Positions 8,370 through 17,797 are shown, numbered from the stretch's first letter. The stretch: DNA of 64,000 bases from Lentibacillus halodurans (GCF_900112045.1 NZ_FOJW01000003.1:213200-277199); one strand, 5' to 3'. Notes: generated from the sequence alone by a model not told the origin. A program made the numbers and translations.

Positions 8370-8400
8370 GGAAGATACCATCCAGCATCTTCCCTATCTT
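8370..8400. terminator. hairpin between convergent genes
   Basis: GGAAGAT and ATCTTCC form a 7-bp stem with a 10-nt loop, followed by a T-rich tail (CTATCTTTT). It lies between a + strand gene ending at 8366 and a - strand gene ending at 8402, so it may serve both. Confidence 0.5.
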
Positions 8401-8401
8401 T

Positions 8402-8671
8402 TCACAGTACTTCCTTCAAAAATTTCCGGATTTCATCAGCTTCCATTTGTGATTCATGAAAGGTATGTTCAATATCCCCTTTTTTTGATAAGTCATCTTT
8501 TCCCAGAACGGCAAAGCGGTTTTTTTGTAAATTGATGACGGTATACTTGCCGGGATTTTCCTCGTTCTTCATAAACGCGAAATCATACCGTTTCAGACTG
8601 CTCATAAAACTGATATATCTAATTTCTCGTGTTACCGTTTCGTCTTTCAAGAATTCAAAATGATTACTCAT
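8402..8671 (-). CDS. DUF3055 (SAV0927-like) protein (89 aa)
   Basis: A small soluble protein with pattern YISFMSSLKRYDFAF and a KFLKEVL end, resembling the DUF3055/SAV0927 family of Bacillales. Start ATG 8671 is favoured because GGGGTGA lies 6 bp upstream; an ATG two codons earlier overlaps that site. It is divergent from yutE, as in the yut region of Bacillus. Function unknown. Confidence 0.65.
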   Translation of the reverse strand: MSNHFEFLKDETVTREIRYISFMSSLKRYDFAFMKNEENPGKYTVINLQKNRFAVLGKDDLSKKGDIEHTFHESQMEADEIRKFLKEVL

Positions 8672-8785
8672 TATCATTCACCCCGATTGTAAAATAGATA
8701 TTTCCCATACTATATCATGTTTTGCTTCTTTGTTCATTTTTTCATGTGGTATGATAAATATAGCATGCGTTTGGAGGGGTTCGTC

Positions 8786-9223
8786 ATGTACTTTGTCGAG
8801 CGGAAGAAGATAGAAGAAACATTAACCTATATGGAAAAGCTGCTGAATGAAATCGGAAGACATTCATTTCATACATTTGCGGATAAGTTATATCTCGAAC
8901 GCACTGTACATATGGTGATCGAGTCCATGCTGGATGTCGGGAATATGATGATTGACGGTTTTATTATGCGTGATCCGGGCAGTTTTGACGACATCATCGA
9001 TATACTGATTGATGAAAAGGTTCTTCTCAGACATGAGGAGGAGGATTATAAAGCGGTTATCGGGCTGAGAAGAATGGTGGTCAAAGATTATTTGCAGATT
9101 GACCATGACACATTAGCTGAAACGATGCGAACCCGTAAACGTACATTGGATCAATTCAGTTCACGTATCAGAACCTACCTTGACAGTGAGCTGGGTGTTG
9201 CCAATGCCTTTACCAATGAATAA
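8786..9223 (+). CDS. yutE: YutE-like DUF86 (HepT-fold) protein (145 aa)
   Basis: Starts MYFVERKKIEETL with TGGAGG upstream. The body matches YutE of Bacillus, including GNMMIDGFIMRDPGSFDDII and the ending LGVANAFTNE. DUF86 contains HepT-type ribonuclease toxins whose catalytic motif is R-x4-6-H-x-Y. Here the equivalent stretch is RRMVVKDY, with Lys where His is expected, and no MNT-type nucleotidyltransferase partner is adjacent. It is therefore probably not an active HepT toxin. It lies just before yutF, as in B. subtilis. Confidence 0.85.
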   Translation: MYFVERKKIEETLTYMEKLLNEIGRHSFHTFADKLYLERTVHMVIESMLDVGNMMIDGFIMRDPGSFDDIIDILIDEKVLLRHEEEDYKAVIGLRRMVVKDYLQIDHDTLAETMRTRKRTLDQFSSRIRTYLDSELGVANAFTNE

Positions 9224-9275
9224 ACATAGAGAGACAATCAGCAAAAATGAATGCGTTAAGAAGGTGTCAGAGCAT

Positions 9276-10046
9276 ATGAAAAACTACCATGCGTATTTAA
9301 TCGATTTGGACGGAACGATATATCGGGGAGATGAGCCCATTGAGTTTGCCGGTGAATTTGTCGATAGATTGGCTTCAAAAGGCATTCCGTACTTATTTTT
9401 AACGAATAATTCGTCCAAAACCCAAGCACAAGTTTCTGATAAATTAGAGAAGATGAATATCCGCTCTGCTCCTGAACATGTTTTTACTTCAAGTATGGCA
9501 ACGGCCAAGCACATTAAACAGCTAAAAAGGCATGCACGTTGTTATGTGATTGGTGAAGAAGGTTTGTATGACGCCATGGAAAGAGAAGGTCATATTGTCG
9601 CTGATACGGATTGTGATGTTGTTGTATTGGGGATTGATAGGGAAATCAATTATGAAAAATTATCAAAAGCCTGTCGGGAAGTCCGCAATGGCGCCACCTT
9701 CATTTCCACAAACGGTGATGTCGCACTGCCGACCGAACGCGGCCTGGAGCCTGGTAATGGCGCTCTCACTTCAGTGGTGACAGTCAGCACCGGGAAGCAG
9801 CCGCTGTTTATCGGTAAGCCCGAATCCATTATCATGGAACAGGCGTTAGAACAACTTGGAGCTTACAGGCAGGAGACATTGATGGTTGGTGATAACTACC
9901 AAACGGATATTCTTGCGGGGATAAACAGCGGTATCGATACGCTGATGGTGTTTACCGGTGTGACCACCTACAGTGATTACCAAACTCTCCGACAGAAACC
10001 TTCCTATCATGTACAACATTTAAGTGATTGGATGCCATATATTTAA
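9276..10046 (+). CDS. yutF: HAD-superfamily (NagD/YutF-type) phosphatase (256 aa)
   Basis: Haloacid dehalogenase phosphatase with motif I LIDLDGT near residue 10 (the two Asp act as nucleophile and acid/base), motif II TNNSS near residue 43, and motif III/IV GDNYQTD near residue 204. The C2-capped NagD/p-nitrophenylphosphatase subtype is shown by GNGALTSVVTVSTG and GKPESIIM. Substrates are probably small phosphorylated metabolites; not predictable here. Start ATG 9276 (MKNYHAYL) matches the family; AGAAGGTG is upstream. The longer frame from 9180 overlaps yutE and is not used. Confidence 0.9.
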   Translation: MKNYHAYLIDLDGTIYRGDEPIEFAGEFVDRLASKGIPYLFLTNNSSKTQAQVSDKLEKMNIRSAPEHVFTSSMATAKHIKQLKRHARCYVIGEEGLYDAMEREGHIVADTDCDVVVLGIDREINYEKLSKACREVRNGATFISTNGDVALPTERGLEPGNGALTSVVTVSTGKQPLFIGKPESIIMEQALEQLGAYRQETLMVGDNYQTDILAGINSGIDTLMVFTGVTTYSDYQTLRQKPSYHVQHLSDWMPYI

Positions 10047-10076
10047 AAAACTGCCCCGTCATGGAGCAGTTTTTCC
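10044..10076. terminator. Rho-independent terminator, bidirectional
   Basis: AAAAACTGC and GCAGTTTTT pair around a short loop directly after the yutF stop; it is A-rich on one side and T-rich on the other, so it could also end the facing yutG transcript. Confidence 0.8.
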
Positions 10077-10161
10077 CTACTGAAATCGGTTATTTCAACG
10101 CTTTAAAAATCCGATCATTGTCACATGGTTTTTGAAATGATGCGCGGACAACCCAGTAGCC

Positions 10162-10674
10162 CTAGTCATCCACCAGCTCGTCATCCGCTGTGGCGTGGGC
10201 GAGACGGCTTGAGGCAGCTGCGGCAATAGCACCGACAATATCATCAAGAAATGTGTGGCATTCCCCTGTCGATTTATCATTCAAATGTTCAAGGATCCCT
10301 GGTTTTTGTTTATCAATATAGCCATAATTGGTAAACCCGATCGACCCATACACATTGACAATCGAAAACGCCACAATTTCATCGATTCCATACAAACTTT
10401 CATCGATTTCGATTGTCTTTTGCAGCGGTTGATCAAGCTTGTTTTGTTCGGCAAGTTTATCCAATTGGATACCGGTTAAAATGGCATTTTGTACTTCACG
10501 TTTTTTCAATACTTGATTCACATTATGCTGGCAGGTATCCATATTCAAATCATCATGGTATTTAGACTGTAGGTAATATACAAGATCTGCAATATCTTGA
10601 ACAGTAACACCGCGTTCTGACAGCCATTCCCGTGCCTTAACTTCTAATTCGGTTTTATTCGTATTATTAGTCAT
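10162..10674 (-). CDS. yutG: phosphatidylglycerophosphatase A family protein (YutG-like, 170 aa)
   Basis: The C-terminal half carries the PgpA-family signature HTFLDDIVGAIAAAASSRLAH, with VYGSIGFTNYGYIDK before it. The N-terminal half is a helical extension with ERGVTVQDIADLVYYLQ. PgpA proteins dephosphorylate phosphatidylglycerophosphate, but the YutG branch lacks obvious membrane helices, so the substrate is uncertain. Start ATG 10674 has AAAAAGGTGAT upstream. It is on the opposite strand to yutF and yutH; divergent from yutH by 80 bp. Confidence 0.8.
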   Translation of the reverse strand: MTNNTNKTELEVKAREWLSERGVTVQDIADLVYYLQSKYHDDLNMDTCQHNVNQVLKKREVQNAILTGIQLDKLAEQNKLDQPLQKTIEIDESLYGIDEIVAFSIVNVYGSIGFTNYGYIDKQKPGILEHLNDKSTGECHTFLDDIVGAIAAAASSRLAHATADDELVDD

Positions 10675-10754
10675 GCTATCACCTTTTTCTAAAAAATTGT
10701 TAAGATGGTACACTTCCAAACATATAGTAAAGTAGAAGGATGAAAGGAGTGACC

Positions 10755-11729
10755 GTGTTGAGAGATTTTCTGGCAGCGTATTATGGCATTCAAGCTCAGA
10801 AAAAAACAGTATGGTACGGCGCGGAAGGCTTTATGGATTCGAATTATGTTTATTTTACCATTTCTGCCAAACAGAAGGAAATCATACATATGGAACAAGC
10901 AGCACTGGCATATTATTTATATGAAAATCATTGCCCGCAAATAGCGATACCAGTGCCGAACAGCCAGGGTGAATGGTATACGAAATACAACGATCATTAT
11001 TACATGGTACTGCGGGCAGACCATACAATACCTGCAAACAATAGCCGGCATGGAGAGCAGCTGGCAGCATTTCATCTGACCGGGGCGGCTTATCAATACG
11101 AACCACAGACCATTTCAAGCTATGGTCAATGGAAAACGCTATGGATCGATAAGATCACCGCATTCGAGAAAAAGATCGAAACAGAGGCAGATGATCATCC
11201 GAATGCTTATTACAGGCTACTGATGGATTCCTTGCCGTATGTAATTGGCATAAGTGAAAATGCCATTCAGTATATGCAGGAAACTGAGTCTGAGCCACGA
11301 TTTCATGAGGCTGATCAGGGCACCATCGTTTTCAGGAGATACAATGGACAATTTAAACATCGCGCCTTATGGGTGACCGATCTTGCTTATGATCACCCTT
11401 CACGCGATTTGGCGGAATATATCCGAATTAAATTACTGGAAAAGAAAGACCCTATGACGCAGATACAGAAATTTTTGGCTGATTATCAGCGTGTGCGGCC
11501 TTTATCCATTTTCAGCTGGCGTTTATTATATGCACGATTGTTATATCCGATTCATTTATTTGATATGATCGAACGCGGATTTTCGGCTGATCAATCTGAA
11601 ACGGTTTATGCAGATCTTTCAGCTCTATTGGAATGGCAGCCTGTCTATGAAAAAAGATTGGGATCATTTTTTGAAAATGCAGGAATTGATTGTAAAGATT
11701 TGCAGATACCTGTGTTACACTGGCTGTAA
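10755..11729 (+). CDS. yutH: YutH-like spore coat/CotS-family kinase-fold protein (324 aa)
   Basis: Related to the CotS/YutH group of aminoglycoside-phosphotransferase-fold proteins found on Bacillus spores. Recognisable features are YYMVLRADHT near residue 85, GEQLAAFHLTG near residue 105 (brace/helix region) and VTDLAYDHPSRDLAEYIR near residue 207, equivalent to the metal-binding D-P-x-x-D stretch. The GTG at 10755 sits 6 bp after AAAGGAG; ATG 10740 precedes that site and TTG 10758 is also possible. A copy of the short interspersed repeat begins immediately after the stop. Confidence 0.75.
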   Translation: MLRDFLAAYYGIQAQKKTVWYGAEGFMDSNYVYFTISAKQKEIIHMEQAALAYYLYENHCPQIAIPVPNSQGEWYTKYNDHYYMVLRADHTIPANNSRHGEQLAAFHLTGAAYQYEPQTISSYGQWKTLWIDKITAFEKKIETEADDHPNAYYRLLMDSLPYVIGISENAIQYMQETESEPRFHEADQGTIVFRRYNGQFKHRALWVTDLAYDHPSRDLAEYIRIKLLEKKDPMTQIQKFLADYQRVRPLSIFSWRLLYARLLYPIHLFDMIERGFSADQSETVYADLSALLEWQPVYEKRLGSFFENAGIDCKDLQIPVLHWL

Positions 11730-11940
11730 GTGAAACTTCATTAAGCGGTCGCTGTTTACCGCTAATAAGTGGAACAAAGGCTAAATGCCAACATCGTGTT
11801 GCTGCAACGCCTTTGTGACTGTATCGTGCAGGCCCGAACAAATCGGGCATTTACGATGCAAAGGACGTGCCAGTGAAGGCGTTGTCATAGGGGGACGTGA
11901 CGAACTTAGCCTGCCTGGCAGTTAATCCTGCTTGCAGTAT
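11730..11940 (+). repeat. short interspersed repeat, copy 1
   Basis: One of six intergenic copies of a ~100-220 bp element. It begins TGAAACTTCATTAAGCGG right after the yutH stop, contains GCAACGCCTTTGTGAC and ends GAACTTAGCCTGCCTGGCAG. Internal dyads include CCCGA..TCGGG around 11834-11848. The longer reading frame that runs through it into the next gene is not considered coding. Same orientation as copy 4; copies 2, 3, 5 and 6 are inverted. Confidence 0.75.
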
Positions 11941-12016
11941 GTGTACAAACCGCAAGATAAAAACTGCTAGTTATATGCGGGACAAACCAATTGACAATGA
12001 CACTGGAGTGATGAAC

Positions 12017-12979
12017 GTGAAACCTGTTATTTATGTAACCAGAAAAATTCCGGATCACGTATTAAAGCCATATGAGGATTCATTCGACGTTCGTATGTGG
12101 GATCAGGAAGAAGAACCTGTGCCACGGGATGTTCTGTTACGTGAAGTTAAGTCGGCTGATGGTATATTATGCTTGCTAACAGAAAAGGTTGACAAGGAAC
12201 TTCTTGACGCTGCCAAGCATTTGAAAGTGGTGGCAAATATGGCGGTCGGCTACGACAATATCGATGTGGAAGCTGCTCGTGAACATGGTGTGGTTGTGAC
12301 GAATACCCCTGACGTCCTGACAGAAACCACGGCTGATTTGGCATTTGCCTTATTGGTGGCTGCTGCACGACGGATCGTGGAAGCTACCGATTATATTCGC
12401 AAAGGAAAATGGGAGCATTGGTCACCTTATTTGCTGGCTGGATCTGATATTTATGGCAAAAAAATCGGTATTGTCGGCATGGGCAGAATTGGCGAAGCAG
12501 TGGCCAGACGCGCGAAAGGTTTCGGCATGTCCATTCTGTATCATAACCGTTCAAGAAAGGAAAGTGCAGAACGGGAATTGGGTGCTGCTTATAGAGGTTT
12601 CACCGGTCTTCTTCAGGAAGCAGATTTTGTTGTATCACTCGTGCCTTTAACGGATGAGACAAAGAAAATGTTTGATCAGGACGCCTTCCGGAACATGAAA
12701 CCATCCGCTGTTTTTGTCAATGTATCCCGTGGTGGAGCGGTGGACGAACAGGCATTGTATGATGCATTGGTAAACGAGGAAATCCGAACAGCCGGACTAG
12801 ACGTGTTTGATCAGGAACCGATTGCACCAGACCACCCGCTTATGAAGCTGGATAGTGTTATCTGTCTCCCGCATATTGGTTCAGCTAGTGTGGATACCCG
12901 GACAAGAATGCTTGAACTTTGTCTGGATAACCTGAAAGCAGTATTGCATGGAGAGCAGCCCATCACCCCGGTTAGATAA
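12017..12979 (+). CDS. D-2-hydroxyacid dehydrogenase, probably glyoxylate/glycerate reductase (320 aa)
   Basis: NAD(P)-dependent D-isomer 2-hydroxyacid dehydrogenase. NAD-binding GMGRIGEAVARR near residue 155, catalytic Arg in VSRGGAVDEQAL near 235, Glu in FDQEPIAPDHP near 268, and His in LPHIGSAS near 287. Closest to GyaR/YvcT-type glyoxylate or 2-ketogluconate reductases. Starts MKPVIYVTRKIP. GTG 12017 is 8 bp after GGAG; ATG 12011 is two codons upstream. Apparent translation from 11897 would read through repeat DNA and is rejected. Confidence 0.85.
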   Translation: MKPVIYVTRKIPDHVLKPYEDSFDVRMWDQEEEPVPRDVLLREVKSADGILCLLTEKVDKELLDAAKHLKVVANMAVGYDNIDVEAAREHGVVVTNTPDVLTETTADLAFALLVAAARRIVEATDYIRKGKWEHWSPYLLAGSDIYGKKIGIVGMGRIGEAVARRAKGFGMSILYHNRSRKESAERELGAAYRGFTGLLQEADFVVSLVPLTDETKKMFDQDAFRNMKPSAVFVNVSRGGAVDEQALYDALVNEEIRTAGLDVFDQEPIAPDHPLMKLDSVICLPHIGSASVDTRTRMLELCLDNLKAVLHGEQPITPVR

Positions 12980-13009
12980 AAAAGGCAGACATCGGTTTGT
13001 CTGCCTTTG
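12978..13009. terminator. terminator between convergent genes
   Basis: AAAGGCAGAC and GTCTGCCTTT form a 10-bp perfect stem with an 8-nt loop just after the dehydrogenase stop; A- and T-flanked, so plausibly bidirectional with the facing NifU-like gene. Confidence 0.85.
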
Positions 13010-13027
13010 ATATATGTCATGTCTCAT

Positions 13028-13252
13028 TTAAAATACTTGTTCAATTTCTGTGACGCCTGGAACTTCAGATCTAAGCGCACGTTCGATTCCGGCTTTTAAT
13101 GTAATCGTGGAACTTGGACAGTTACCGCAAGCACCCATAAGACGAATAAGTACAATACCATCATCATCTACATCAACCAGCTCTACATCGCCACCATCAC
13201 GCAGTAAAAATGGACGCAGTTTGGTTAATACTTCTTGTACCTGTTCTTGCAT
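13028..13252 (-). CDS. yutI: NifU-like iron-sulfur scaffold (74 aa)
   Basis: A stand-alone NifU C-terminal domain. The motif GACGNCPSS near residue 40 gives the CxxC pair that holds an Fe-S cluster between two monomers. [16 protein letters not shown] at the N-terminus is typical of the family. It has the usual length (about 75) for Bacillus YutI/NfuA-like carriers that deliver clusters to target proteins. The start is preceded by AAAGGAGAAG on its strand. Three other Fe-S or redox genes lie within 4 kb. Confidence 0.9.
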   Translation of the reverse strand: MQEQVQEVLTKLRPFLLRDGGDVELVDVDDDGIVLIRLMGACGNCPSSTITLKAGIERALRSEVPGVTEIEQVF

Positions 13253-13400
13253 TATCCATCTTCTCCTTTCTTTGTATCATTATAGATGAATTTCTGAAAA
13301 AATCTATCCATTATTTTAAACCCATTAGTTAGTTTTATTTTATCTTTAATCATGCTTTTTGTAAAATAAAATTAACGAAAAGGTGAAGGGGGGAGCGGAA

Positions 13401-13727
13401 ATGGATAACGATATCCTGATTACGGTTTATGGGACAGAGCAGATTTGTGCAAGCTGTGTCGGTGCACCAGGTTCATGGGACACCTATGAGTGGCTGCAGG
13501 CTGCAATCGGCAGAAAATATATTGATGATAACATTTCGTATGCGTATATCGATATTGAACAGCCTCCAAATGATGAAAAACATCAGCAACTGGCAGTGCG
13601 TATTCTGCAAGATGAGTTCTTTTATCCGCTTGTACTGGTTAATGACGAAATTGTTGCAGAAGGCATTCCAAGATTAAAAACGGTTTATCGGGAACTGGAC
13701 AAAAATGGAGCAGTCGTTAAATCATAG
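13401..13727 (+). CDS. yuzD: YuzD-like DUF1462 thioredoxin-fold protein (108 aa)
   Basis: A short protein starting MDNDILITVYGTEQICASCV. The CASC motif lies near residues 16-19 and the second half (FYPLVLVNDEIVAEG) has the cis-Pro region expected of a thioredoxin fold. It matches YuzD of B. subtilis, encoded next to nifU-like yutI. GGGGGGAG lies about 6 bp before the ATG. A redox or Fe-S-assembly accessory role is plausible from the neighbours, not shown. Confidence 0.8.
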   Translation: MDNDILITVYGTEQICASCVGAPGSWDTYEWLQAAIGRKYIDDNISYAYIDIEQPPNDEKHQQLAVRILQDEFFYPLVLVNDEIVAEGIPRLKTVYRELDKNGAVVKS

Positions 13728-13745
13728 AAAGAATGAGGTTTTGAG

Positions 13746-14615
13746 ATGAAAGTACCATTTACCAAAATGCACGGACTCGGAAATAATTATATTTATATTG
13801 ATTTGTTTCAAGTTGAGTTGAAGGAAGAAGGAATACCGGATTTGGCACGAAAGGTTTCGGATATTCACACCGGCATCGGATCGGACGGATTGATTCTGAT
13901 TCATCCGAGTGAAGTGGCGGATGTTGGGATGCGAATTTTTAACAAAGATGGGTCTGAAGCCAAAAGTTGCGGAAATGGGCTGCGCTGTGTTGCGAAATAT
14001 GCTTTTGAACATGATATCGTTAACCAGAATCGATTCAAGATTGAGACACGTGCCAACATAGTTGAGGCAAAAGTATTGGCGGATTCCGGTGCAGTACGGG
14101 AGATAACGGTCAATATGGGAGAGCCGGTATTGAAACGTTCGCTGATTCCAATGACAGGGAATGACACTCCTGAAGTAGTTGCCGAACGGTTTGATGCAGC
14201 CGATTCAGTATTGGAATTAACTGCGGTATCAATGGGAAATCCACACGCGGTGTTTTTTGTGGAAGACATTGATAAAGCCCCATTATACGAGCTCGGACCG
14301 GTAATTGAATCAGACGCCCGTTTTCCTGACGGTGTAAACGTGGAGTTTATTGAGGTGGTATCGCCAAAAGAGTTAAACTTCCGGGTCTGGGAACGTGGTT
14401 CAGGTGTAACCCAGGCATGTGGCACCGGGGCGTGTGCTGCAGTTGTTGCCGCTGTTTTGAACGGAAAGGTTGCGCGGGGAAACGCGTTTACAGTACATCT
14501 TGCAGGTGGTGACCTGAGGATTGAATGGTCAAAAGACGGCAATGTCTGGATGACGGGTGGAGCAGAAGTGATTGCAGCCGGGGAATTTTACTATGATCAA
14601 GTTAGAACCGGCTGA
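13746..14615 (+). CDS. dapF: diaminopimelate epimerase (289 aa)
   Basis: Interconverts LL- and meso-diaminopimelate for lysine and peptidoglycan synthesis. Both catalytic cysteines are seen: SCGNGLRC near residue 78 and QACGTGACA near residue 226, with KMHGLGNNY at the N-terminus binding substrate. Full length. It starts 18 bp after yuzD; GAATGAGGTTTTGAG gives the ribosome site. No terminator before the next gene 122 bp on. Confidence 0.95.
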   Translation: MKVPFTKMHGLGNNYIYIDLFQVELKEEGIPDLARKVSDIHTGIGSDGLILIHPSEVADVGMRIFNKDGSEAKSCGNGLRCVAKYAFEHDIVNQNRFKIETRANIVEAKVLADSGAVREITVNMGEPVLKRSLIPMTGNDTPEVVAERFDAADSVLELTAVSMGNPHAVFFVEDIDKAPLYELGPVIESDARFPDGVNVEFIEVVSPKELNFRVWERGSGVTQACGTGACAAVVAAVLNGKVARGNAFTVHLAGGDLRIEWSKDGNVWMTGGAEVIAAGEFYYDQVRTG

Positions 14616-14737
14616 TGATTTTAAACGTTACGTGTAAATGTTTCAAGGTGTCATCATTGAATCGCTTTTTGATAGTTTGTATACTTGGTAGTAACAATTG
14701 AATTGACTCATCTTAAAATAAGAGGAGGACGTAAAAT

Positions 14738-15094
14738 ATGGTTATTTCAATCACAGAAGGAGCGGCAGATCAGGTTAAGGAAATGATGAAGGAAGAAGAA
14801 GCAGGTGCCCGTCTGCGTTTTGGTATAAAGGGAGGCGGCTGCAGCGGACTGTCGTATTCATTAGGATTTGAATACAATGTTAATGAAGAGTTGGATATGG
14901 TTGAAGATATAAATGGCATTCCGGTCGTGATTCATAAACAGGACATACCCATTATCGAAGGAACGACAATTGACTTCAAACAAAACATGATGGGCGGCGG
15001 ATTTTCAATTGATAATCCGAACGCCATTGTATCATGCGGCTGTGGGTCGTCATTTAGAGCAAAACAACGTGAAGGTATACCGGAGAAATGCTAA
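14738..15094 (+). CDS. yutM: IscA/ErpA-type iron-sulfur assembly protein (118 aa)
   Basis: A-type Fe-S carrier with the three conserved Cys: GGGCSGLSY near residue 34, and SCGCGSSF near residues 100-107. Length and N-terminus (VISITEGAADQVKEMM) match YutM/ErpA of Bacillus. It inserts or transfers Fe-S clusters in the cytosol. AAGAGGAGG lies before the ATG. It ends at a strong hairpin. Confidence 0.92.
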   Translation: MVISITEGAADQVKEMMKEEEAGARLRFGIKGGGCSGLSYSLGFEYNVNEELDMVEDINGIPVVIHKQDIPIIEGTTIDFKQNMMGGGFSIDNPNAIVSCGCGSSFRAKQREGIPEKC

Positions 15095-15095
15095 T

Positions 15096-15136
15096 AAAAA
15101 ATCCAGAGCGTCTGCGTAAGGCGCCCTGGTTTTTTG
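15096..15136 (+). terminator. terminator after the IscA-type gene
   Basis: CCAGAGCG and CGCCCTGG pair with one mismatch, followed by TTTTTT. It starts within a few bases of the stop codon. Confidence 0.8.
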
Positions 15137-15308
15137 TTTTGGCTGTTTTTCTAAAAAGATCATTTAGCAGAGGGAAATCTGCGAGAATCCTGCGGAAAAA
15201 CGAGCCAATCGAGCCCCTGTGGCGAGTGCGAGCGAGGAGAGAGCGAGCATATTTCCCTCTGTGTTCTTCAGGCACAAACAACAATCTTTACTAAATAAGC
15301 TTTGTTAC

Positions 15309-16295
15309 TTAAAACATCGCAGTCGAGTGTTTTGGCTGGATACGTGCTTTAGGATCAATGTATTGTTTAGCATTGTTAATCGCTGTCGGGCCTTCCCCGA
15401 ATCCGGTAGCGATCAGATTCACTTTTCCGGGATAAGTCGTGATATCACCGGCTGCATATATTCCAGGGATGTTGGTTTCCATTCGAGAATTGACGATAAT
15501 ACTATTTTTTTCGATGTTGAGTCCCCAGTCTTTGATGGATCCAAGAGATGATACAAACCCATAATTACAGAGTACTGAATCGACCTCGACGTCAAATGTA
15601 GTATCCCCTTTAACCTCACTTAACGTCACTTTTTCGATCGCATCGGCGCCGCTGATCACAGTTGGGATATAAGGTGTTGCAATCTCAATACTGGAGTTCA
15701 TTAATTGTTCCACACTATGCTCGTGTGCCCTGAATTTATCGCGTCGGTGAACCAGTGTGACTTTGCTGGCGATTGGTTCGAGCATTAGTGCCCAATCTAC
15801 TGCAGAATCACCACCACCGAGCAGCATGACGTTCTGTCCTTGGTAGGCGCTGATATCTTTGACATGATAATGTAAATTGACTCCTTCGAATTGGTCACAG
15901 CCGTCAACGTTCAGACGGCGCGGCTGAAATGCGCCGTTGCCTGCCGTAATAATAATCGTCCTGGTATAGTGTTCGTCACCTTTATTGGACGTTAATTTGA
16001 ATGTATCGTCGTCAAGGCGTTCCACTTTTTCAACGGATTGTTCCAGCACAATCGTCGGGTCGAACATCTTTGCCTGTTCCTCAAGGTTATCTACTAAATC
16101 CTGAGCACGAACTTTCGGGAATCCGGCAACATCATAAATATATTTCTCTGGATACAAGGCTGTCAATTGCCCGCCAGTATGTGGTAAACTTTCCATTATT
16201 TTCACACTTGCCTGGCGCATTCCACCATAAAATGCAGTGAATAAGCCAGTGGGACCAGCTCCAATAATGGTCACATCGTAAACTTTATCTGTCAT
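15309..16295 (-). CDS. yumC: ferredoxin/flavodoxin-NADP reductase, YumC type (328 aa)
   Basis: Thioredoxin-reductase-like flavoprotein that transfers electrons between NADPH and ferredoxin or flavodoxin. FAD site [14 protein letters not shown] near residue 12, NADP site [13 protein letters not shown] near residue 158, and the closing FAD motif [21 protein letters not shown] near residue 277. There is no CxxC, as expected for this non-disulfide branch. Divergent from the NDH-2 gene with 278 bp between. AGGGGGACATCC-type site (GGGGGGACATCC on its strand) precedes the ATG. Confidence 0.92.
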   Translation of the reverse strand: MTDKVYDVTIIGAGPTGLFTAFYGGMRQASVKIMESLPHTGGQLTALYPEKYIYDVAGFPKVRAQDLVDNLEEQAKMFDPTIVLEQSVEKVERLDDDTFKLTSNKGDEHYTRTIIITAGNGAFQPRRLNVDGCDQFEGVNLHYHVKDISAYQGQNVMLLGGGDSAVDWALMLEPIASKVTLVHRRDKFRAHEHSVEQLMNSSIEIATPYIPTVISGADAIEKVTLSEVKGDTTFDVEVDSVLCNYGFVSSLGSIKDWGLNIEKNSIIVNSRMETNIPGIYAAGDITTYPGKVNLIATGFGEGPTAINNAKQYIDPKARIQPKHSTAMF

Positions 16296-16573
16296 GGATG
16301 TCCCCCCATTTATATTTTTAATACACCACGCCTATCGTATCATAAACAGACAAGATATGTGTATTGATGCATCCTGAAAGTGAATAGGACTGCAGATGAT
16401 TAAAATTAAGAAAAATCAAAGTTGTCGTGAATTAACAGTTTGTCTTGAAACATGTTGGAAAAACACATATGATATGCAATGGATTACAGCAGTGTTACAA
16501 AAATGTGAACAACGTTTTTCATTTTATAGATCATTATTAGATAGAACCTTTTATAGATGGAAGTGATGAAAGC

Positions 16574-17797
16574 ATGGGGAAGCCGCATATTGTTATTTTA
16601 GGTGCCGGGTATGGAGGCATCATGACAGCAGTAAAGCTGGAAAAGATGTTATCCGGTCAAGAAGCAACATTAACGCTTGTAAATAAATATGATTATCATT
16701 ACCAAACAACTTGGCTGCATGAAAACGCAGCCGGTACACTGCACCACGATCGATCACGAATCCCTATTAAGGATATTATGAACATGCAGAAAACTGAATT
16801 CGTATTGGATACGGTTGTTTCGATAAAGCCTGAAGAAAAAAAGGTTAAATTGGAAAATGGCGAATTACTTTACGATATCCTTGTCATTGGTTTAGGATTT
16901 GAAGCAACAACATTTGGAACACCTGGTATAGAGGAACATGCATTTACCATCAGAAATATCAATAGCGCCCGTCTGATTAAGGAACATGTGGAATATAATT
17001 TTGCGATGTATCATCACGAGGATGAAAAAAATCCGGGCAGACTCAATATCGTGGTTGGCGGCGGTGGATTGACAGGAATTCAATTTTTAGGTGAGCTGGT
17101 AAATCGAATTCCGGAACTTTGTGAAGAATATGATATTCATAAAACAATGGTACGCATTATTAATATCGAGCGTTCACCTACCGTGTTGTCCGATTTTGAT
17201 AAGCAGCTTGTAGAATACGCCATGAATTCACTCGAATCACGCGGTGTTGAATTTATCACTGATGCGACGTTAAAAGAATGCGCTTCTGATCATGTCATAT
17301 ATGAAAAAGATGGAAAAAGAGTGGAAATCCCAACATATACAACGATTTGGGCAGCAGGTGTACATGCTAATTCAATTGTTGAGAAATCCGGTTTCGAGCA
17401 TCACCAGGGTAGTATAAAAGTGTCTCATGATATGCGTGCACCGGATTATGATGATGTGTTTGCAATCGGTGATTGCGCAATGATTATAAATAGGGATACC
17501 GGCGAAGCTTATTCGCCGACTGCACAAATTGCGATTCAAGCGTCTGATACTGTCGCGAATAATATTAGAGCGCTTATTCAAGAAGAAAGTGAGGAACTTG
17601 AAACATTTGAGCCGAAACTGCTTGGAACAGTCGTATCCCTTGGGCATACGGATGCAATAGGTGATATTTTAAATAATCGTAAAATATTCGGCTGGAAGGC
17701 TGCTCTCATGAAAAAAGTGATTGATAACCGCTATTTGCTGAAATTGGGTGGGTTCAACCTGCTAATTCGAAAAAGCAAGTTTAATATTTTTAATTGA
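16574..17797 (+). CDS. yumB: type II NADH dehydrogenase (407 aa)
   Basis: Single-subunit non-proton-pumping NADH:quinone oxidoreductase. FAD motif VILGAGYGGIMTAVKL near residue 7, NADH motif VVGGGGLTGIQFLGEL near residue 160, FAD-contact AIGDCAMI near residue 300, and a quinone-side stretch SPTAQIAIQ near residue 317. The amphipathic C-terminus is typical of membrane attachment. It feeds electrons into the menaquinone made by the men genes at 39-47 kb. Matches YumB/YutJ-like enzymes; I cannot separate these paralogues by eye. Confidence 0.88.
   Translation: MGKPHIVILGAGYGGIMTAVKLEKMLSGQEATLTLVNKYDYHYQTTWLHENAAGTLHHDRSRIPIKDIMNMQKTEFVLDTVVSIKPEEKKVKLENGELLYDILVIGLGFEATTFGTPGIEEHAFTIRNINSARLIKEHVEYNFAMYHHEDEKNPGRLNIVVGGGGLTGIQFLGELVNRIPELCEEYDIHKTMVRIINIERSPTVLSDFDKQLVEYAMNSLESRGVEFITDATLKECASDHVIYEKDGKRVEIPTYTTIWAAGVHANSIVEKSGFEHHQGSIKVSHDMRAPDYDDVFAIGDCAMIINRDTGEAYSPTAQIAIQASDTVANNIRALIQEESEELETFEPKLLGTVVSLGHTDAIGDILNNRKIFGWKAALMKKVIDNRYLLKLGGFNLLIRKSKFNIFN

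Noticed and set aside
11897..12016. N-terminal extension of the D-2-hydroxyacid dehydrogenase
   Set aside because: The extra residues are translated repeat DNA; family start and ribosome site point to 12011-12017.
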